A stretch of 32,623 nucleotides of DNA from Chloracidobacterium sp. CP2_5A (GTDB taxonomy: Bacteria; Acidobacteriota; Blastocatellia; Chloracidobacteriales; Chloracidobacteriaceae), in contig NKPT01000039.1 in the NCBI GenBank assembly GCA_002254845.1, forward strand, positions 1 to 32,623. Direction: 5' to 3'. The notes beneath the pieces are model-generated. The model did not search any database, was not told the origin of the DNA, and was given only the letters and a program-made list of their open reading frames with translations. Shown piece by piece: positions 7,672-16,638 of this stretch. Position 1 is the stretch's first letter. Every line of letters starts with the position of its first letter. The translations under genes and the position numbers were made by a program.

Positions 7672-9206
7672 GGCGGCGCGGTGTCGTTTGCGCAAATGCG
7701 CTGAAAAATCTGGAGCTCCCCGCCGCCGGGCGCGGGCAGAGCGGCGACGCGGCGGTACGTTGCGTCAAACCAGCCGCCCTCGCGCAGCGTCGGAAGCAAA
7801 TCCCACGTCGGACTGGCGACGTACCATTCCGGCGCGAGGACCCGTATCGGCCACGCCAGATCGCGCCGGGCGAAATGGGGGATCGCCTCCGGCGTTGTCA
7901 GGCCGCATAAATCTACAATCCGCTGCTCGCTGTAAAAACCCAAATACCCGACTTCGTGAAAGGCGACGCTGTCAGTCGGTCGGGCATGCGTCCGAAACCA
8001 CGCTGCCAGCGCGCGGTAGGAGTCCGCCCGCCAATCGCCTTGGTAGGTCGCCACCGCGCGCGCCGATGTCGCCAAGCTCCACAGCAGGCCCAGCGCCGCG
8101 ACGGCCGCCCCCGCCGGACGAAGTTTCTCCAAGCGGGCAGCCGTCAGCCATTCAACGACCGTGACCAGCCCCAGCGCGAAAAAAAGCTGAAGCGCAAGAA
8201 AAATCGGAACTTGATACCACCAGTAGCCCGCAACGCCGAGCGCCGCGTAGCCGCCCGCGTACGCTCCCAGCCAGAGCAGCCACAACCGCCACTGGCGGCG
8301 CGACCAAACGGCGGCCACAACGCCGACGCTGACCAGCGCCCACCAGAGACTCAGCAGCGGATGCCCCAGCGCCGGACCGCCCCAGCCTCGCCACCAGTTC
8401 GTCATCAGCTCATGGGCGAACGTCGGCCAGCCCAGCGCCGCCTGGGCTCGCTTGGCGGCCAGCGTTGCCGGGAGCGCGTGTCCAAACGTCGGATAGGCAT
8501 AGAGCGTCCACAGCGCGAAGACCGCGCCGAAGCCGAGCGCCGACCATCCCAAGCGAAGCGCGAGCGCCGCCGCCGCTTTACGCCGGGCTCGGGCGTCCGC
8601 GCGCCGCGCCGCCGCAAGCCACTGGCCAAACAAGGACGCCCCGATGACGCCCAACGCCAACCCGCCTTCGCCGCGCGTCAGGAACAACAGCCCGCCCGCC
8701 AGCCCGGCGGCGGCGTCCCGCCCGGACAGATGGAGCGACAGCGTAAGCGCCAGCAGCGCGTGAAACAGGAATGTCTCAGAGCCAAGCACGCCCAGCGGAC
8801 CGATCCAGCCGCCAAACAACGCCGCCAGCGCGACCAACAGCCCTGACGCGTCCCCAAGCCCCCAGGCGCGGCGGAAGATGAAAAACGTCCAGCCAGCGGC
8901 GATCCAGGCGACTGTCGTCAGCCATACGGCAAGCGCATCCGCCGGCGCGGCGCGCGGCAGGGCGGCAAGCGCGCCGACTAAAAGCGCCAGGAGCGGCGTC
9001 GTCGTGCCGAAGGTGGCCGGCGGATGGTTGAACACAAAGCCGCGCCCGGCCGCCAGATTCTTGGCGTAGGTGAGCGTGATGTAGGCGTCGTCGTTGAGGT
9101 CAAAGCCTTGCCCCAATGCGCACCAAGCCGGAAAGAGGCTCGCCAACAGCAATGCCGCCCAGGCGAGGCGAGGCGCCGGCGCGCCATCAGTGGCGGAAGT
9201 CGTCAT
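7668..9206 (-). CDS. GT-C-like polytopic membrane glycosyltransferase (ArnT/PMT-like)
   Basis: The 512-residue protein has about ten hydrophobic segments. Just after the first segment comes FDLNDDAYITLTYAKNLAAGRGFVFNHPPATFGTTTP, split here as DDAYITL, GRGFVFN and GTTTPLLALL. An acidic pair in the first periplasmic loop, followed by that arrangement, is typical of GT-C-fold transferases that move sugars from polyprenyl phosphates to lipids or proteins. The C-terminal 120 residues are soluble (YRALAAWFRTHARPTDSVAFHEVGYLGFYSEQRIVDLCGL) and probably periplasmic, a layout common in uncharacterised members. Acceptor and donor are unknown. It lies between the DNA methyltransferase (39-base gap) and mqnD (four-base overlap). 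Confidence 0.78.
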   Translation of the reverse strand: MTTSATDGAPAPRLAWAALLLASLFPAWCALGQGFDLNDDAYITLTYAKNLAAGRGFVFNHPPATFGTTTPLLALLVGALAALPRAAPADALAVWLTTVAWIAAGWTFFIFRRAWGLGDASGLLVALAALFGGWIGPLGVLGSETFLFHALLALTLSLHLSGRDAAAGLAGGLLFLTRGEGGLALGVIGASLFGQWLAAARRADARARRKAAAALALRLGWSALGFGAVFALWTLYAYPTFGHALPATLAAKRAQAALGWPTFAHELMTNWWRGWGGPALGHPLLSLWWALVSVGVVAAVWSRRQWRLWLLWLGAYAGGYAALGVAGYWWYQVPIFLALQLFFALGLVTVVEWLTAARLEKLRPAGAAVAALGLLWSLATSARAVATYQGDWRADSYRALAAWFRTHARPTDSVAFHEVGYLGFYSEQRIVDLCGLTTPEAIPHFARRDLAWPIRVLAPEWYVASPTWDLLPTLREGGWFDATYRRVAALPAPGGGELQIFQRICANDTAPP

Positions 9207-9245
9207 GCTGAGGATGTCAAGCAGCGGTCGCGCCGGAGCAGTCTT

Positions 9246-10211
9246 TCAAGCGGTTTTCCGACGGCGCGCCGCCGGGGATTCCGCCGCCGGAGACGGCAGC
9301 GCCGTCACCGCCGCCAGCCGGCGATCAAACACAATTGGCGCGGTCTCAATCGCCGCCGCCGCCGCCGGAATCGCATAATACGCCTGGAGGCGCGGCCAGT
9401 CGCAATCCCGAATCGTCACCAGCATCCCGCGCGCTTGACTGACCCACACATCGCCAATACGCGACGCGGTCTGCGTTTGGGCCAGACGCTCACGGGCGAT
9501 GGCGACATAGCCGGCGTCGAGTTCCGCGCCAAGGTAGCGCCGGCCGAGCTTTTTCGCCGCCACGAGCGTCGTTCCCGTGCCAGCGAAGGGGTCCACGACG
9601 ACATCGCCCTCGTCGGTCGCCATCAGAATAAGCCGCTCCAAAACGGTTTCAGGCAGTTGGCAGGGGTGCGCGGCGCGGCGCGAGGCGTGCTTGATGCGGT
9701 GCAGATCGCTCCAGACATCGGACACCAGCGGGCCAAACGGGTGCAGCCCAGGCTTTTTGCCGCCGTAGTCCTTGTGCAAGACGTTGCACTTGCGACAGCG
9801 CCGGTGCGGGTGCCGGATTTCATAAAACTTCTGGCGACGCCGATCCTTGGCGTAAAACAGAATGCCGTAGTGACGCGGCATGAGCGTTTTACCCAGCGGC
9901 ATCCCCAGCGCATCCCAGGCGATCCAGTGGCGGAAATCCGCCTGCGTGTCGAGAAAGGCGGCGTAGCGCGTAAGCCACTTGGGGATGTTGTGGACAAACA
10001 GGCTTCCGGTGGGCTTCGTGATGCGCAGCAGCTCGCGGAGCCACTGGCGGCACCAGTCAAGGTATTCCTCGCCGCCCCGGCGGTCGTCGTAGGTTTGGTA
10101 CTTTTTGGCTAGATTGAAGGGCGGGTCGGCGAAGGTCAGATCAGCCGTCTCTGACGGCACTTGGCGCAAAACCGCCAAGCAGTCACCGTGCACAACGGTA
10201 TCGAGGGTCAC
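9246..10211 (-). CDS. beta-class site-specific DNA methyltransferase (probable N6-adenine)
   Basis: The 321-residue protein has the catalytic motif DPPF (residues 29-32) before the SAM-binding motif DPFAGTG (207-213). This is the permuted order of beta-class amino-methyltransferases. DPP(F/Y) favours N6-adenine, though N4-cytosine cannot be excluded. A Cys/His cluster (CRKCNVLH, about residues 130-140) may bind zinc, and a basic tail follows (AARRRKTA). Start choice: GGAGGTGAT at 10227-10219 is a strong ribosome-binding site that overlaps a GTG at 10223 but sits 7 bases before the in-frame GTG at 10211. I therefore favour 10211. No restriction endonuclease or specificity gene is adjacent, so it looks like an orphan regulatory or solitary methylase. 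Confidence 0.88.
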   Translation of the reverse strand: MTLDTVVHGDCLAVLRQVPSETADLTFADPPFNLAKKYQTYDDRRGGEEYLDWCRQWLRELLRITKPTGSLFVHNIPKWLTRYAAFLDTQADFRHWIAWDALGMPLGKTLMPRHYGILFYAKDRRRQKFYEIRHPHRRCRKCNVLHKDYGGKKPGLHPFGPLVSDVWSDLHRIKHASRRAAHPCQLPETVLERLILMATDEGDVVVDPFAGTGTTLVAAKKLGRRYLGAELDAGYVAIARERLAQTQTASRIGDVWVSQARGMLVTIRDCDWPRLQAYYAIPAAAAAIETAPIVFDRRLAAVTALPSPAAESPAARRRKTA

Positions 10212-10218
10212 GACGCAT

Positions 10219-10227
10219 ATCACCTCC
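10219..10227 (-). promoter_or_regulatory. strong Shine-Dalgarno of the DNA methyltransferase
   Basis: The minus strand reads GGAGGTGAT, a near-perfect complement to the 16S rRNA tail. It is followed by ATGCGTC and then the GTG I take as the start. The ATG inside that spacer is out of frame and closes after 11 codons, so it is unlikely to be the real start. Confidence 0.6.
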
Positions 10228-10423
10228 AGCGGGAGCTAACCCTGGATGCCCCTTGGCTCGAAACCCCTTGATACAACCCTGGAAAACCTGCCGCCGCCGG
10301 CCTCAAGCCGGATAACAAGCCCAAGCCGGACAACTTCTTAATGGCGGCGATAAGGCGAGCGCGCGCTATATTCAATCAGCAGGCGCGAAAACGCAACTCG
10401 CGCCCTCGCTTGGGTGTCGCCGC

Positions 10424-11110
10424 ATGCCTTCGCCGATTGTCATCATCGCGGGTCACTTCCTCGAATGGCGGGCTTATGCGCCCCTCGCCCAGCGCCTGCG
10501 GGCCGCCCCGTTCCGCCGGCGGGTGTGGATTGCGCCTATCGAGCCGTACCACTGGTGGCAATCGTCTGGCGCGAATTTTCGGCCCGTCATTGACGTGATG
10601 GCCGCGTGCATCGAGCGCGTCGCGGACGAGACCGGCGAGACGGTGACGGTCATTGGCCACAGCGCCGGCGGGCGACTAGCGCGCAAGTTCCTTGGCGAAG
10701 ACGACTACTGCGGTCGCCGCTACGCCGGCCACCGCTTCGTCAACACGCTGGCGTGCCTTGGGACGCCGCATCATAGCTGGGCCGCGGCCAGCTCGGTTTC
10801 AACGCGGTGGGCGAACGAGCATTACCCCGGCGCGTTCTTTGCGCCGAAGATTCGCTACGTCAGCGTGACCAGCCGCTATATCAAAGGCGATCGCCAGGGC
10901 ACGCTCGCCGAGCGGGCGGCCTACGCGATGTATGAAAGCCTGCTCGCCGCGCCGGGCGATGTATGGGGCGACGGCATTGTGCCAGAGCCGTGCATGACGC
11001 TGGACGGCGCAGAGGTTATTCAGCTTGAAGGGGTATATCACCTGCCCGTGCCGCTGACGACGTGGTACGATGCGCCGCAAATCCTGCCTCAGTGGGCTGC
11101 CAACATCTAG
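10424..11110 (+). CDS. alpha/beta hydrolase (lipase/esterase-like)
   Basis: The 228-residue protein has an alpha/beta hydrolase core. The nucleophile elbow is VIGHSAGG (Ser80). The probable acid is Asp183 in GDVWGDGIVP and the base His206 in LEGVYHLP, giving a Ser-Asp-His triad in the usual order. There is an N-terminal IVIIAGHF strand and loop (oxyanion region) and no signal peptide, so it is probably cytoplasmic. The layout resembles short lipase-like hydrolases also found in cyanobacteria and plastids, with no clear lid domain. The substrate is unknown; lipid or ester is likely. The gene is preceded by about 210 bases of non-coding DNA with a TATATT element at 10367-10372 and appears to be transcribed alone. 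Confidence 0.83.
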   Translation: MPSPIVIIAGHFLEWRAYAPLAQRLRAAPFRRRVWIAPIEPYHWWQSSGANFRPVIDVMAACIERVADETGETVTVIGHSAGGRLARKFLGEDDYCGRRYAGHRFVNTLACLGTPHHSWAAASSVSTRWANEHYPGAFFAPKIRYVSVTSRYIKGDRQGTLAERAAYAMYESLLAAPGDVWGDGIVPEPCMTLDGAEVIQLEGVYHLPVPLTTWYDAPQILPQWAANI

Positions 11111-11218
11111 ATGCAGGTTACAGCTGCCGCCGCGCGCTCGCTCACGCCCGACTCGTGGACAGCCAGCCTCCACTCCACAGCGGGACGCTTGGCGTCCGCT
11201 TGAAGCGCTTTTTCCTAC

Positions 11219-14200
11219 GTGACACGGCTTTTGGTCAGTTTTTACAACACCGGCATTCAGCTTGGCTGGCTTTGCCTGTGGTCGGCGCTGGCCCTGGCGT
11301 CCGATGCCAAGTCGCTGCGCGACTACACCCTAGACGCCTGGCGCGACGAGCTGCCCCAAGCGGCGGTGCTGGCTGTGGCGCAGGATCGCCGCGGCTACCT
11401 GTGGATTGGCACGTACGAGGGCCTGGCGCGCTTTGACGGGGCGCGGTTCGTCGTCTTTGACAAACGCGCGACGCCGGCCTTTCGCAATCATAATATCCGG
11501 TGCATCTTCGAGGACCGGGACGGCGCGCTGTGGATTGGAACCTTCGGCGGGGGCGTCGTTCGCTACCAAAGCGGCGAGTTTGAAAGCTTCACCGCCGAGC
11601 AGGGCCTCAGCAGCGACTTTGTGATTGACGTGGCGCAAACGCCCGACGGGGCGCTGTGGCTGGCCACTAGCCGTGGACTGACCCGCTGGCACAACGGCCA
11701 GTGGCGAACCTTTACGGTCCAGGACGGCTTGCCGCTGGACAGCCTGCAACAACTGTCGCTTGCGCCCGACGGCGCGCTGTGGGTTGGCACCTATGGGCGC
11801 GGCCTATCCGTCTTCCGGGACGGCGCCTTTCAGAACTATTCGCTCAATGGCGGCAAGCCGAACGACATCGTGTACGCGCTGCACATCGCGCGCGACGGAA
11901 CGGCGTGGGTCGGCACCAATCAGCAGGGACTGCTCCGCCTGAACGCGCAGGGTCAAGTCCTTGAGCGATACGCGCGGCCGACGGGCTTCCCCGACGATGT
12001 GGTTCATGCCATTTACGAAGACTCCGATGGCGCAATCTGGGTGGGCACTGAAAACGGCGGGCTGGGAAGGCTCGCCCATGGCCGGCAGGACTGGCGCGCG
12101 CCCAGAGACGGGCTTTTGCACCACTTCGTCCGCGCCATCTGCCGCGACCGCGAGGGAAGCTACTGGATCGGCACGAACGGCGGTCTCAACCGCCTGCGCG
12201 AGTCAAAGATTGTCAATCTCGCGACGGATCACGGCCTGACGGACGCCAACGCTCGCGTTGTCTTCGAGGACTCGCGCGGGCGGCTGTGGGTCGGTCTTGA
12301 TGAAGCCGGGCTGGATTGCCTCGAAGCCGGGCGCTGGAAACATTACGGGCTGGCGGAGGGGCTGAAAACGCTTGGCGTTCGCGCCATTGCGGAAGACGAG
12401 CGGGGCGACATCTGGCTCGGTCTCAATCAGGGCGGCGTGGCGCGCTTCGACGGTCGCCGCTGGACATCGATTACGACGGCGCAGGGTCTGACCACCGACA
12501 ATGTCTACGCCCTGTGCGCGGCGCGCGACGGGACGCTTTGGGCGGGCACGGTCGGCGGCGGCATCAACGTCCTCCGCGCCGGGCGAGTTATCCGGATGAT
12601 TGATCCGCAAAGCGACAAGATTACCGGCGGCAACATCCGGGTCATCGCCCAGGGACGCGACGGCGCGATGTGGGTCGGCACCAACGGGCGCGGGCTGATG
12701 CGGGCGCAAGGCGAGGAAATCGCCCGCTTCACTACCAAGGAAGGACTGCCCAGCAATCTGGTGTTCGCCCTTCATGAGGAAGCCGACGGCACGCTTTGGA
12801 TCGGCACCGGGGGCGGGCTGGCGTGGCGCCGCGATGGAAAGTTTGGCGTCATCGCCCACAAGGACGGACTGTTTGACGACACGGTGTTCGCCATTGTGCC
12901 CGACGCCAACGGCGACTTCTGGATGAGCTGTAATCGCGGCATCTTTCGCCTTGAGCGGCGCGAGCGCGAAGCCTTTATGTCCGGCGCGCAATCGCGGGTC
13001 GTCTGCGCCAGCTTTGACATCAGCGACGGCATGGGGGCCAATCAGTGCAACGGCACGTCGCAGCCCTGCGCCATCCGCCGCCGGGATGGCGCGCTGATGT
13101 TTGCGACCATTGGCGGCGTGGCCGTGGCGAAGCCGGAGCATCTGCCCTTCAACGCGCAACCGCCGCCAATCGTCATCGAGCATCTCGAGCTTGACGGCAA
13201 AGCGCTTCCCGCTCAGCCGACGCTGACCGCGCCACTGGGCGCGAAGAAGCTTGACATTCACTACGCGGGGCTGAGCTTTCTCGCGCCGCAGCGCATGCGC
13301 TTCCGCTTTCGCCTTGAAGGCTTCGACCGCGCCTGGGTCGAGGCCGGAACGCGCCGGACGGCGTACTACATGAACCTTCCGCCGGGAACCTATCGGTTTC
13401 ATGTCACCGCCTGCAATAACGACGGCGTCTGGAACGACGCCGGCGCGACGATGACCATCGTCATCCAGCCGTTTTTCTACCAGACGGCCTGGGCCAAAGG
13501 GCTGGCGGTCTGCGCGCTGGGGCTGCTCCTTTGGGGCGGCTTCCGCTGGCGCACGCTGACGCTGCGACGGCGAGCGGACGCGCTGGAGCGCCAAGTTGCG
13601 GTTCGAGCGGCGCAACTCCAGGAAAAAAACGCCGCGCTGGAGCGCGCGCTGGCGGAGGGTCAGGCAGCGCAGCGGGAAGCGCAGGTCAAAAACCGCGAGC
13701 TGGCGCGTAAAAACGAGGCGCTAGCGGAACTCCACCGACGCGCCGACGCCATCTTCACGGCGCTGACGGATGTGTTGCCGGGGACGGTCATTGATGGCAA
13801 GTACCGCATTGGCGAGAAAATCGGCGGCGGCGGCTTTGGCATTGTCTATCGCGCCGAGCAAATCGCGCTGCAGCGCCTGGTCGCCATCAAGATTTTTCGC
13901 CCAAGCGGCAAAAACGCCACGACCGCTAGCGTCGAGCGATTCCGCCGGGAAGGCGTTTCCGCCTGCCGGATTAACCATCCCAACGCAGTCGGCGTCATTG
14001 ACTCCGGCGTGTCGGCGGACGGCATCGCCTATCTCGTTATGGAGCTATTGCAAGGCGTCTCGCTGGCGACGGAAATCAGCCTCTGCGGCCCGTTCTCGGT
14101 CGAGCGGAGTCTGGCCGTGATCTTGCCGGTGTGCGACGCGCTGGCGACCGCTCATGAATCCGGCGTCATCCACCGCGACATCAAGCCGGACAACATTTTT

Positions 14201-14848
14201 CTGCATCAGATGCCGGAGGGCGAGGTCGTCAAGGTCGTGGACTTCGGGATCGCTAAGCTGATCGAGCCGGATGCCAATGACCCGCTGGCGGCGATGACGG
14301 AAACAGGCGGCGTGGTCGGGACGCCGATTTACATGGCGCCGGAGCGATTGGACGAGCGCCCGTACGATGGGCGCTCGGATGTCTACAGCGTCGGCATTAT
14401 GCTTTACGAGATGCTCTGCGGGCGCCCGCCATTCCCCCCGACGGAGACCGGCATGCTGGGCGTCATCATCGGGCATCTCAAGCAACCGCCGCCGCCGATG
14501 CCTGGCGTCCCCCGGGAAATTGCCGCGGTCGTCTTTCAGGCGCTGGCGAAGTCGCCGGACGAGCGCCCGACCGCGCGGGAGCTTGGCGATCGCTTGGCGG
14601 CAGCGGCCGGCATCGCGCCTTACCACGGGGCGCCGGTCACAACCGGGCGGCTGAAGCTGAGGCCTTCGCCGCTCGACGAAGAGGACTCGGAAACAGTCCC
14701 GCCCCAATCGCAAGCCACGACCCTGATGAGACGCTCGCTGACGGACCGAAGCTGCCCGCCGGAGACGCAATCGAGCTGCGGCGATGGCGCCGCCGCCCGC
14801 CGCCCGCTCCTCAGCGGCGACGTGACAACCGCCACCGATTGTGATTGA
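11219..14848 (+). CDS. membrane receptor kinase: double propeller + Y_Y_Y + TM + coiled coil + Hanks Ser/Thr kinase
   Basis: This 1209-residue protein is an unusual fusion. A signal peptide (about 1-28) leads into some 13 repeats of the two-component-regulator propeller type (LWIGT..GLARFDG), spanning residues 45-580 and enough for two seven-bladed propellers. A Y_Y_Y domain follows at about 680-750 (GTYRFHVTACNNDG), then one membrane helix (about 757-777) and a coiled coil (780-850). The kinase domain runs from about 862 to 1125, with Lys891, HRDIKPDN (Asp987), DFG (Asp1008) and APE (1040-1042). A Ser/Thr-rich tail ends it. The sensor half is that of periplasmic glycan-sensing hybrid two-component proteins, but the output is a Ser/Thr kinase, not a histidine kinase. 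The GTG at 11219 is the first start after an in-frame stop at 11201; TTG at 11231 is an alternative. Confidence 0.92.
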   Translation: MTRLLVSFYNTGIQLGWLCLWSALALASDAKSLRDYTLDAWRDELPQAAVLAVAQDRRGYLWIGTYEGLARFDGARFVVFDKRATPAFRNHNIRCIFEDRDGALWIGTFGGGVVRYQSGEFESFTAEQGLSSDFVIDVAQTPDGALWLATSRGLTRWHNGQWRTFTVQDGLPLDSLQQLSLAPDGALWVGTYGRGLSVFRDGAFQNYSLNGGKPNDIVYALHIARDGTAWVGTNQQGLLRLNAQGQVLERYARPTGFPDDVVHAIYEDSDGAIWVGTENGGLGRLAHGRQDWRAPRDGLLHHFVRAICRDREGSYWIGTNGGLNRLRESKIVNLATDHGLTDANARVVFEDSRGRLWVGLDEAGLDCLEAGRWKHYGLAEGLKTLGVRAIAEDERGDIWLGLNQGGVARFDGRRWTSITTAQGLTTDNVYALCAARDGTLWAGTVGGGINVLRAGRVIRMIDPQSDKITGGNIRVIAQGRDGAMWVGTNGRGLMRAQGEEIARFTTKEGLPSNLVFALHEEADGTLWIGTGGGLAWRRDGKFGVIAHKDGLFDDTVFAIVPDANGDFWMSCNRGIFRLERREREAFMSGAQSRVVCASFDISDGMGANQCNGTSQPCAIRRRDGALMFATIGGVAVAKPEHLPFNAQPPPIVIEHLELDGKALPAQPTLTAPLGAKKLDIHYAGLSFLAPQRMRFRFRLEGFDRAWVEAGTRRTAYYMNLPPGTYRFHVTACNNDGVWNDAGATMTIVIQPFFYQTAWAKGLAVCALGLLLWGGFRWRTLTLRRRADALERQVAVRAAQLQEKNAALERALAEGQAAQREAQVKNRELARKNEALAELHRRADAIFTALTDVLPGTVIDGKYRIGEKIGGGGFGIVYRAEQIALQRLVAIKIFRPSGKNATTASVERFRREGVSACRINHPNAVGVIDSGVSADGIAYLVMELLQGVSLATEISLCGPFSVERSLAVILPVCDALATAHESGVIHRDIKPDNIFLHQMPEGEVVKVVDFGIAKLIEPDANDPLAAMTETGGVVGTPIYMAPERLDERPYDGRSDVYSVGIMLYEMLCGRPPFPPTETGMLGVIIGHLKQPPPPMPGVPREIAAVVFQALAKSPDERPTARELGDRLAAAAGIAPYHGAPVTTGRLKLRPSPLDEEDSETVPPQSQATTLMRRSLTDRSCPPETQSSCGDGAAARRPLLSGDVTTATDCD

Positions 14849-14881
14849 ATCGCAGCCTGTCGCTCATTGTGACAGACCTAA

Positions 14882-14958
14882 CGGGATGTGGCGCAGCCTG
14901 GTAGCGCGCACGCTTGGGGTGCGTGAGGTCGCTGGTTCAAATCCAGTCATCCCGACCA
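14882..14958 (+). tRNA. tRNA-Pro (anticodon GGG)
   Basis: A full cloverleaf can be folded. The acceptor stem is CGGGATG/CATCCCG, the D arm contains GCGCAGCCTGGTAGCGC, and the anticodon stem CACGC/GCGTG encloses the loop TTGGGGT (anticodon GGG, reading CCC and CCU). The T arm is GCTGG-TTCAAAT-CCAGT, with one G-T wobble pair at its base. The C1-G72 pair and A73 are typical of bacterial proline tRNAs. The 3' CCA (14956-14958) is encoded. The gene stands alone between the receptor kinase and surE. Confidence 0.95.
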
Positions 14959-14973
14959 CGCTTGATGACCTGC

Positions 14974-15003
14974 GCGGCGAGACGGTCGTGACTGCCTCGC
15001 CGC
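14974..15003 (+). terminator. stem-loop after tRNA-Pro, possible terminator
   Basis: A perfect 8-bp inverted repeat GCGGCGAG / CTCGCCGC with a 14-base loop begins 16 bases after the tRNA. It is followed by TTCGCTTTC, only weakly T-rich, so intrinsic termination is uncertain. Confidence 0.35.
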
Positions 15004-15090
15004 TTCGCTTTCAACCGCTTACCGCGACGGCGCCGCTAGTTTGCCACTTCGGCTTGGCGCGCCGCGACCAGTTGCGTTATTGACCGCGCC

Positions 15091-15846
15091 ATGCCGCTTA
15101 TCCTCGTTACGAATGACGACAGTATCTATGCGTCGGGGTTGCGCGCGCTTGTCGAGCGCCTCGAGCCGCTGGGCGACGTGATGGTGGTGGCCCCGGCCAG
15201 CGAACACAGCGGCTGCTCGCGCTCGGTCACGCTGGGCCGCCCGCTGCGCATTCGTAAGCAGCGCGAGCGAGACGGGTGGTACGCCGTCGAAGGCACGCCC
15301 ACCGATTGCATCGTCCTGACGCTTCACTGGCTCTTGAAAGGGCGACCGCGCCCGGACCTTGTGGTTTCCGGCATCAACCGCGGCGCGAACCTCGGCGACA
15401 GCGTGACCTATTCCGGAACAGTTGCCGGCGCGCTGGAAGGCGCGGTCAATGGCATTCCCAGCATCGCGCTTTCGCTCGTGTCGCGGACCGAATTTGACTA
15501 CACGCACGCCGCTGATTTCGCGCAGCGGCTCGCGCGCAAGGCCCTGAATTCAGGCCTTCCCCAAAACACGCTGCTCAACGTCAACATCCCGCCCGGCCCG
15601 ATTCGCGGCTACCGCTTCACGCGCACAGGCGCGAAGCTCCTCTGCACGAACATTGAAGAGCGCTTTGACCCGCGCGGCCGGCCCTACTACTGGATCGGCA
15701 CAGAAGCCGATGGGCGGGACGAGTCGCCCGACGCGGACTACGCGGCGATCGCTGACGGCTTGGTGGCCATCACGCCATTGCGCAATGACCTAACCGACCG
15801 CAACGCCCTTGCCCAGCTGAGAAGCTGGGAGACCGAAGACCTCTAA
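15091..15846 (+). CDS. surE: SurE 5'/3'-nucleotidase
   Basis: The 251-residue protein is a standard-length SurE. It opens with PLILVTNDDSIYASGLRAL, whose Asp9-Asp10 pair binds the catalytic divalent metal. Ser40 in APASEHSGCSRS and Asn96 in VSGINRGANLGDSVTYSGTVAGA complete the known metal and active site. SurE removes phosphate from nucleoside 5'- and 3'-monophosphates, sometimes also exopolyphosphate, and contributes to stress survival in several bacteria. It is the first gene of a tight cluster with plsC (18-base gap), era and prmA. Confidence 0.96.
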   Translation: MPLILVTNDDSIYASGLRALVERLEPLGDVMVVAPASEHSGCSRSVTLGRPLRIRKQRERDGWYAVEGTPTDCIVLTLHWLLKGRPRPDLVVSGINRGANLGDSVTYSGTVAGALEGAVNGIPSIALSLVSRTEFDYTHAADFAQRLARKALNSGLPQNTLLNVNIPPGPIRGYRFTRTGAKLLCTNIEERFDPRGRPYYWIGTEADGRDESPDADYAAIADGLVAITPLRNDLTDRNALAQLRSWETEDL

Positions 15847-15864
15847 GCAACCAAGCGTACCGAC

Positions 15865-16626
15865 ATGAAGATCATCACCGCGCTGCGACTGGCGACGACC
15901 ATCCTGCTGGCAGCCCTGATTCTGCTGGTTCCGGCGCTGGTCGCGCTTCCCTTCCAACAACCCGCCCGGACGCGCATCATGACATACCCGTTTCAGTTCT
16001 TTTCCTATCTGCTCCGGTGGGTTTTCGGCACGCGTCTCATCGCCGAAGGGCACCACCACACCCGCGGCCCGCTGATGAAGAATCATTTATTCATCAGCAA
16101 TCACCTCAGCTTAGCCGACACGCCGCTCTTGCTCTCGCTCAGCCCCTATCCGTTCATCGGCAAGAAAGAAGTCATGCGCACTCCCATCATCGCGTTCGCC
16201 GGCAACATCGGAGGCAACCTGCTTTTTGACCGAGCCAACCCGGAAGACCGCAAGCGCGTCCAGCGCGACGCCGTGCGCCGCATGCGCGAAGTCAGCTCCA
16301 TCTATCTCTTTCCCGAAGGCACCCGCAGCAAAACCGGCGAGCCGAAGCCCGAGCCGCATTGGGGACTCATCTGGACAGCTTGGCAGGAGAACATCAGCGT
16401 TGTCCCCATTGCGATTTTTGGCTCGGAGAAAATCCTTGAGCAACTTACCACGCGGGTGTGGGTCAAGTATGGTCAGCCGCTGCTGCCGGCTGACTTCAGC
16501 ACAAAGGAACAGTTCGCCACAGCCTGCTGGCAGCGCGTCCATGTCATGTTCAACGAGCTGAAAGCGGCAGCCGAAGCGATGGTCTCCGGCATTGCCATCC
16601 AACCGGCCGAGAGCTCCGGCCAGTAG
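15865..16626 (+). CDS. plsC: PlsC-like 1-acyl-sn-glycerol-3-phosphate acyltransferase
   Basis: The 253-residue membrane-associated acyltransferase has an N-terminal hydrophobic helix (about 8-30). The catalytic H-x4-D motif is SNHLSLAD (His80, Asp85), and the substrate-binding motif is FPEGTRS (Glu151-Arg154). A further motif VVPIAIFGSEK supplies the conserved proline region. These features fit lysophosphatidate acyltransferases that make phosphatidate from lysophosphatidate and acyl-ACP or acyl-CoA. Acyl chain and acceptor preference cannot be read from sequence, and close homologues act on other lysolipids. It sits between surE and era with very short gaps. Confidence 0.92.
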   Translation: MKIITALRLATTILLAALILLVPALVALPFQQPARTRIMTYPFQFFSYLLRWVFGTRLIAEGHHHTRGPLMKNHLFISNHLSLADTPLLLSLSPYPFIGKKEVMRTPIIAFAGNIGGNLLFDRANPEDRKRVQRDAVRRMREVSSIYLFPEGTRSKTGEPKPEPHWGLIWTAWQENISVVPIAIFGSEKILEQLTTRVWVKYGQPLLPADFSTKEQFATACWQRVHVMFNELKAAAEAMVSGIAIQPAESSGQ

Positions 16627-16638
16627 CCAGCGCGGACC

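Noticed and set aside
7956-8846. 296-codon plus-strand frame opposite the GT-C-like gene
   Set aside because: Extremely Arg/Gln/Pro-rich, as expected for the antisense of a Leu/Ala-rich membrane protein.
9024-10112. Long plus-strand frame opposite the glycosyltransferase and methyltransferase genes
   Set aside because: It crosses two well-supported minus-strand genes and its product is a basic low-complexity sequence without recognisable motifs.
10209-10218. ATG at 10218 as start of the methyltransferase
   Set aside because: It is out of frame with the methyltransferase motifs and meets a stop after 11 codons.
12203-13615. Long open frame on the minus strand inside the receptor kinase gene
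   Set aside because: It lies wholly opposite a gene with clear domains; Arg/Ala-rich composition and no family motif mark it as a GC-rich shadow.
14860-14880. Short inverted repeat CTGTC...GACAG before the tRNA as a terminator of the receptor kinase gene
   Set aside because: Only 5 bp of stem and no T-run; too weak to call.
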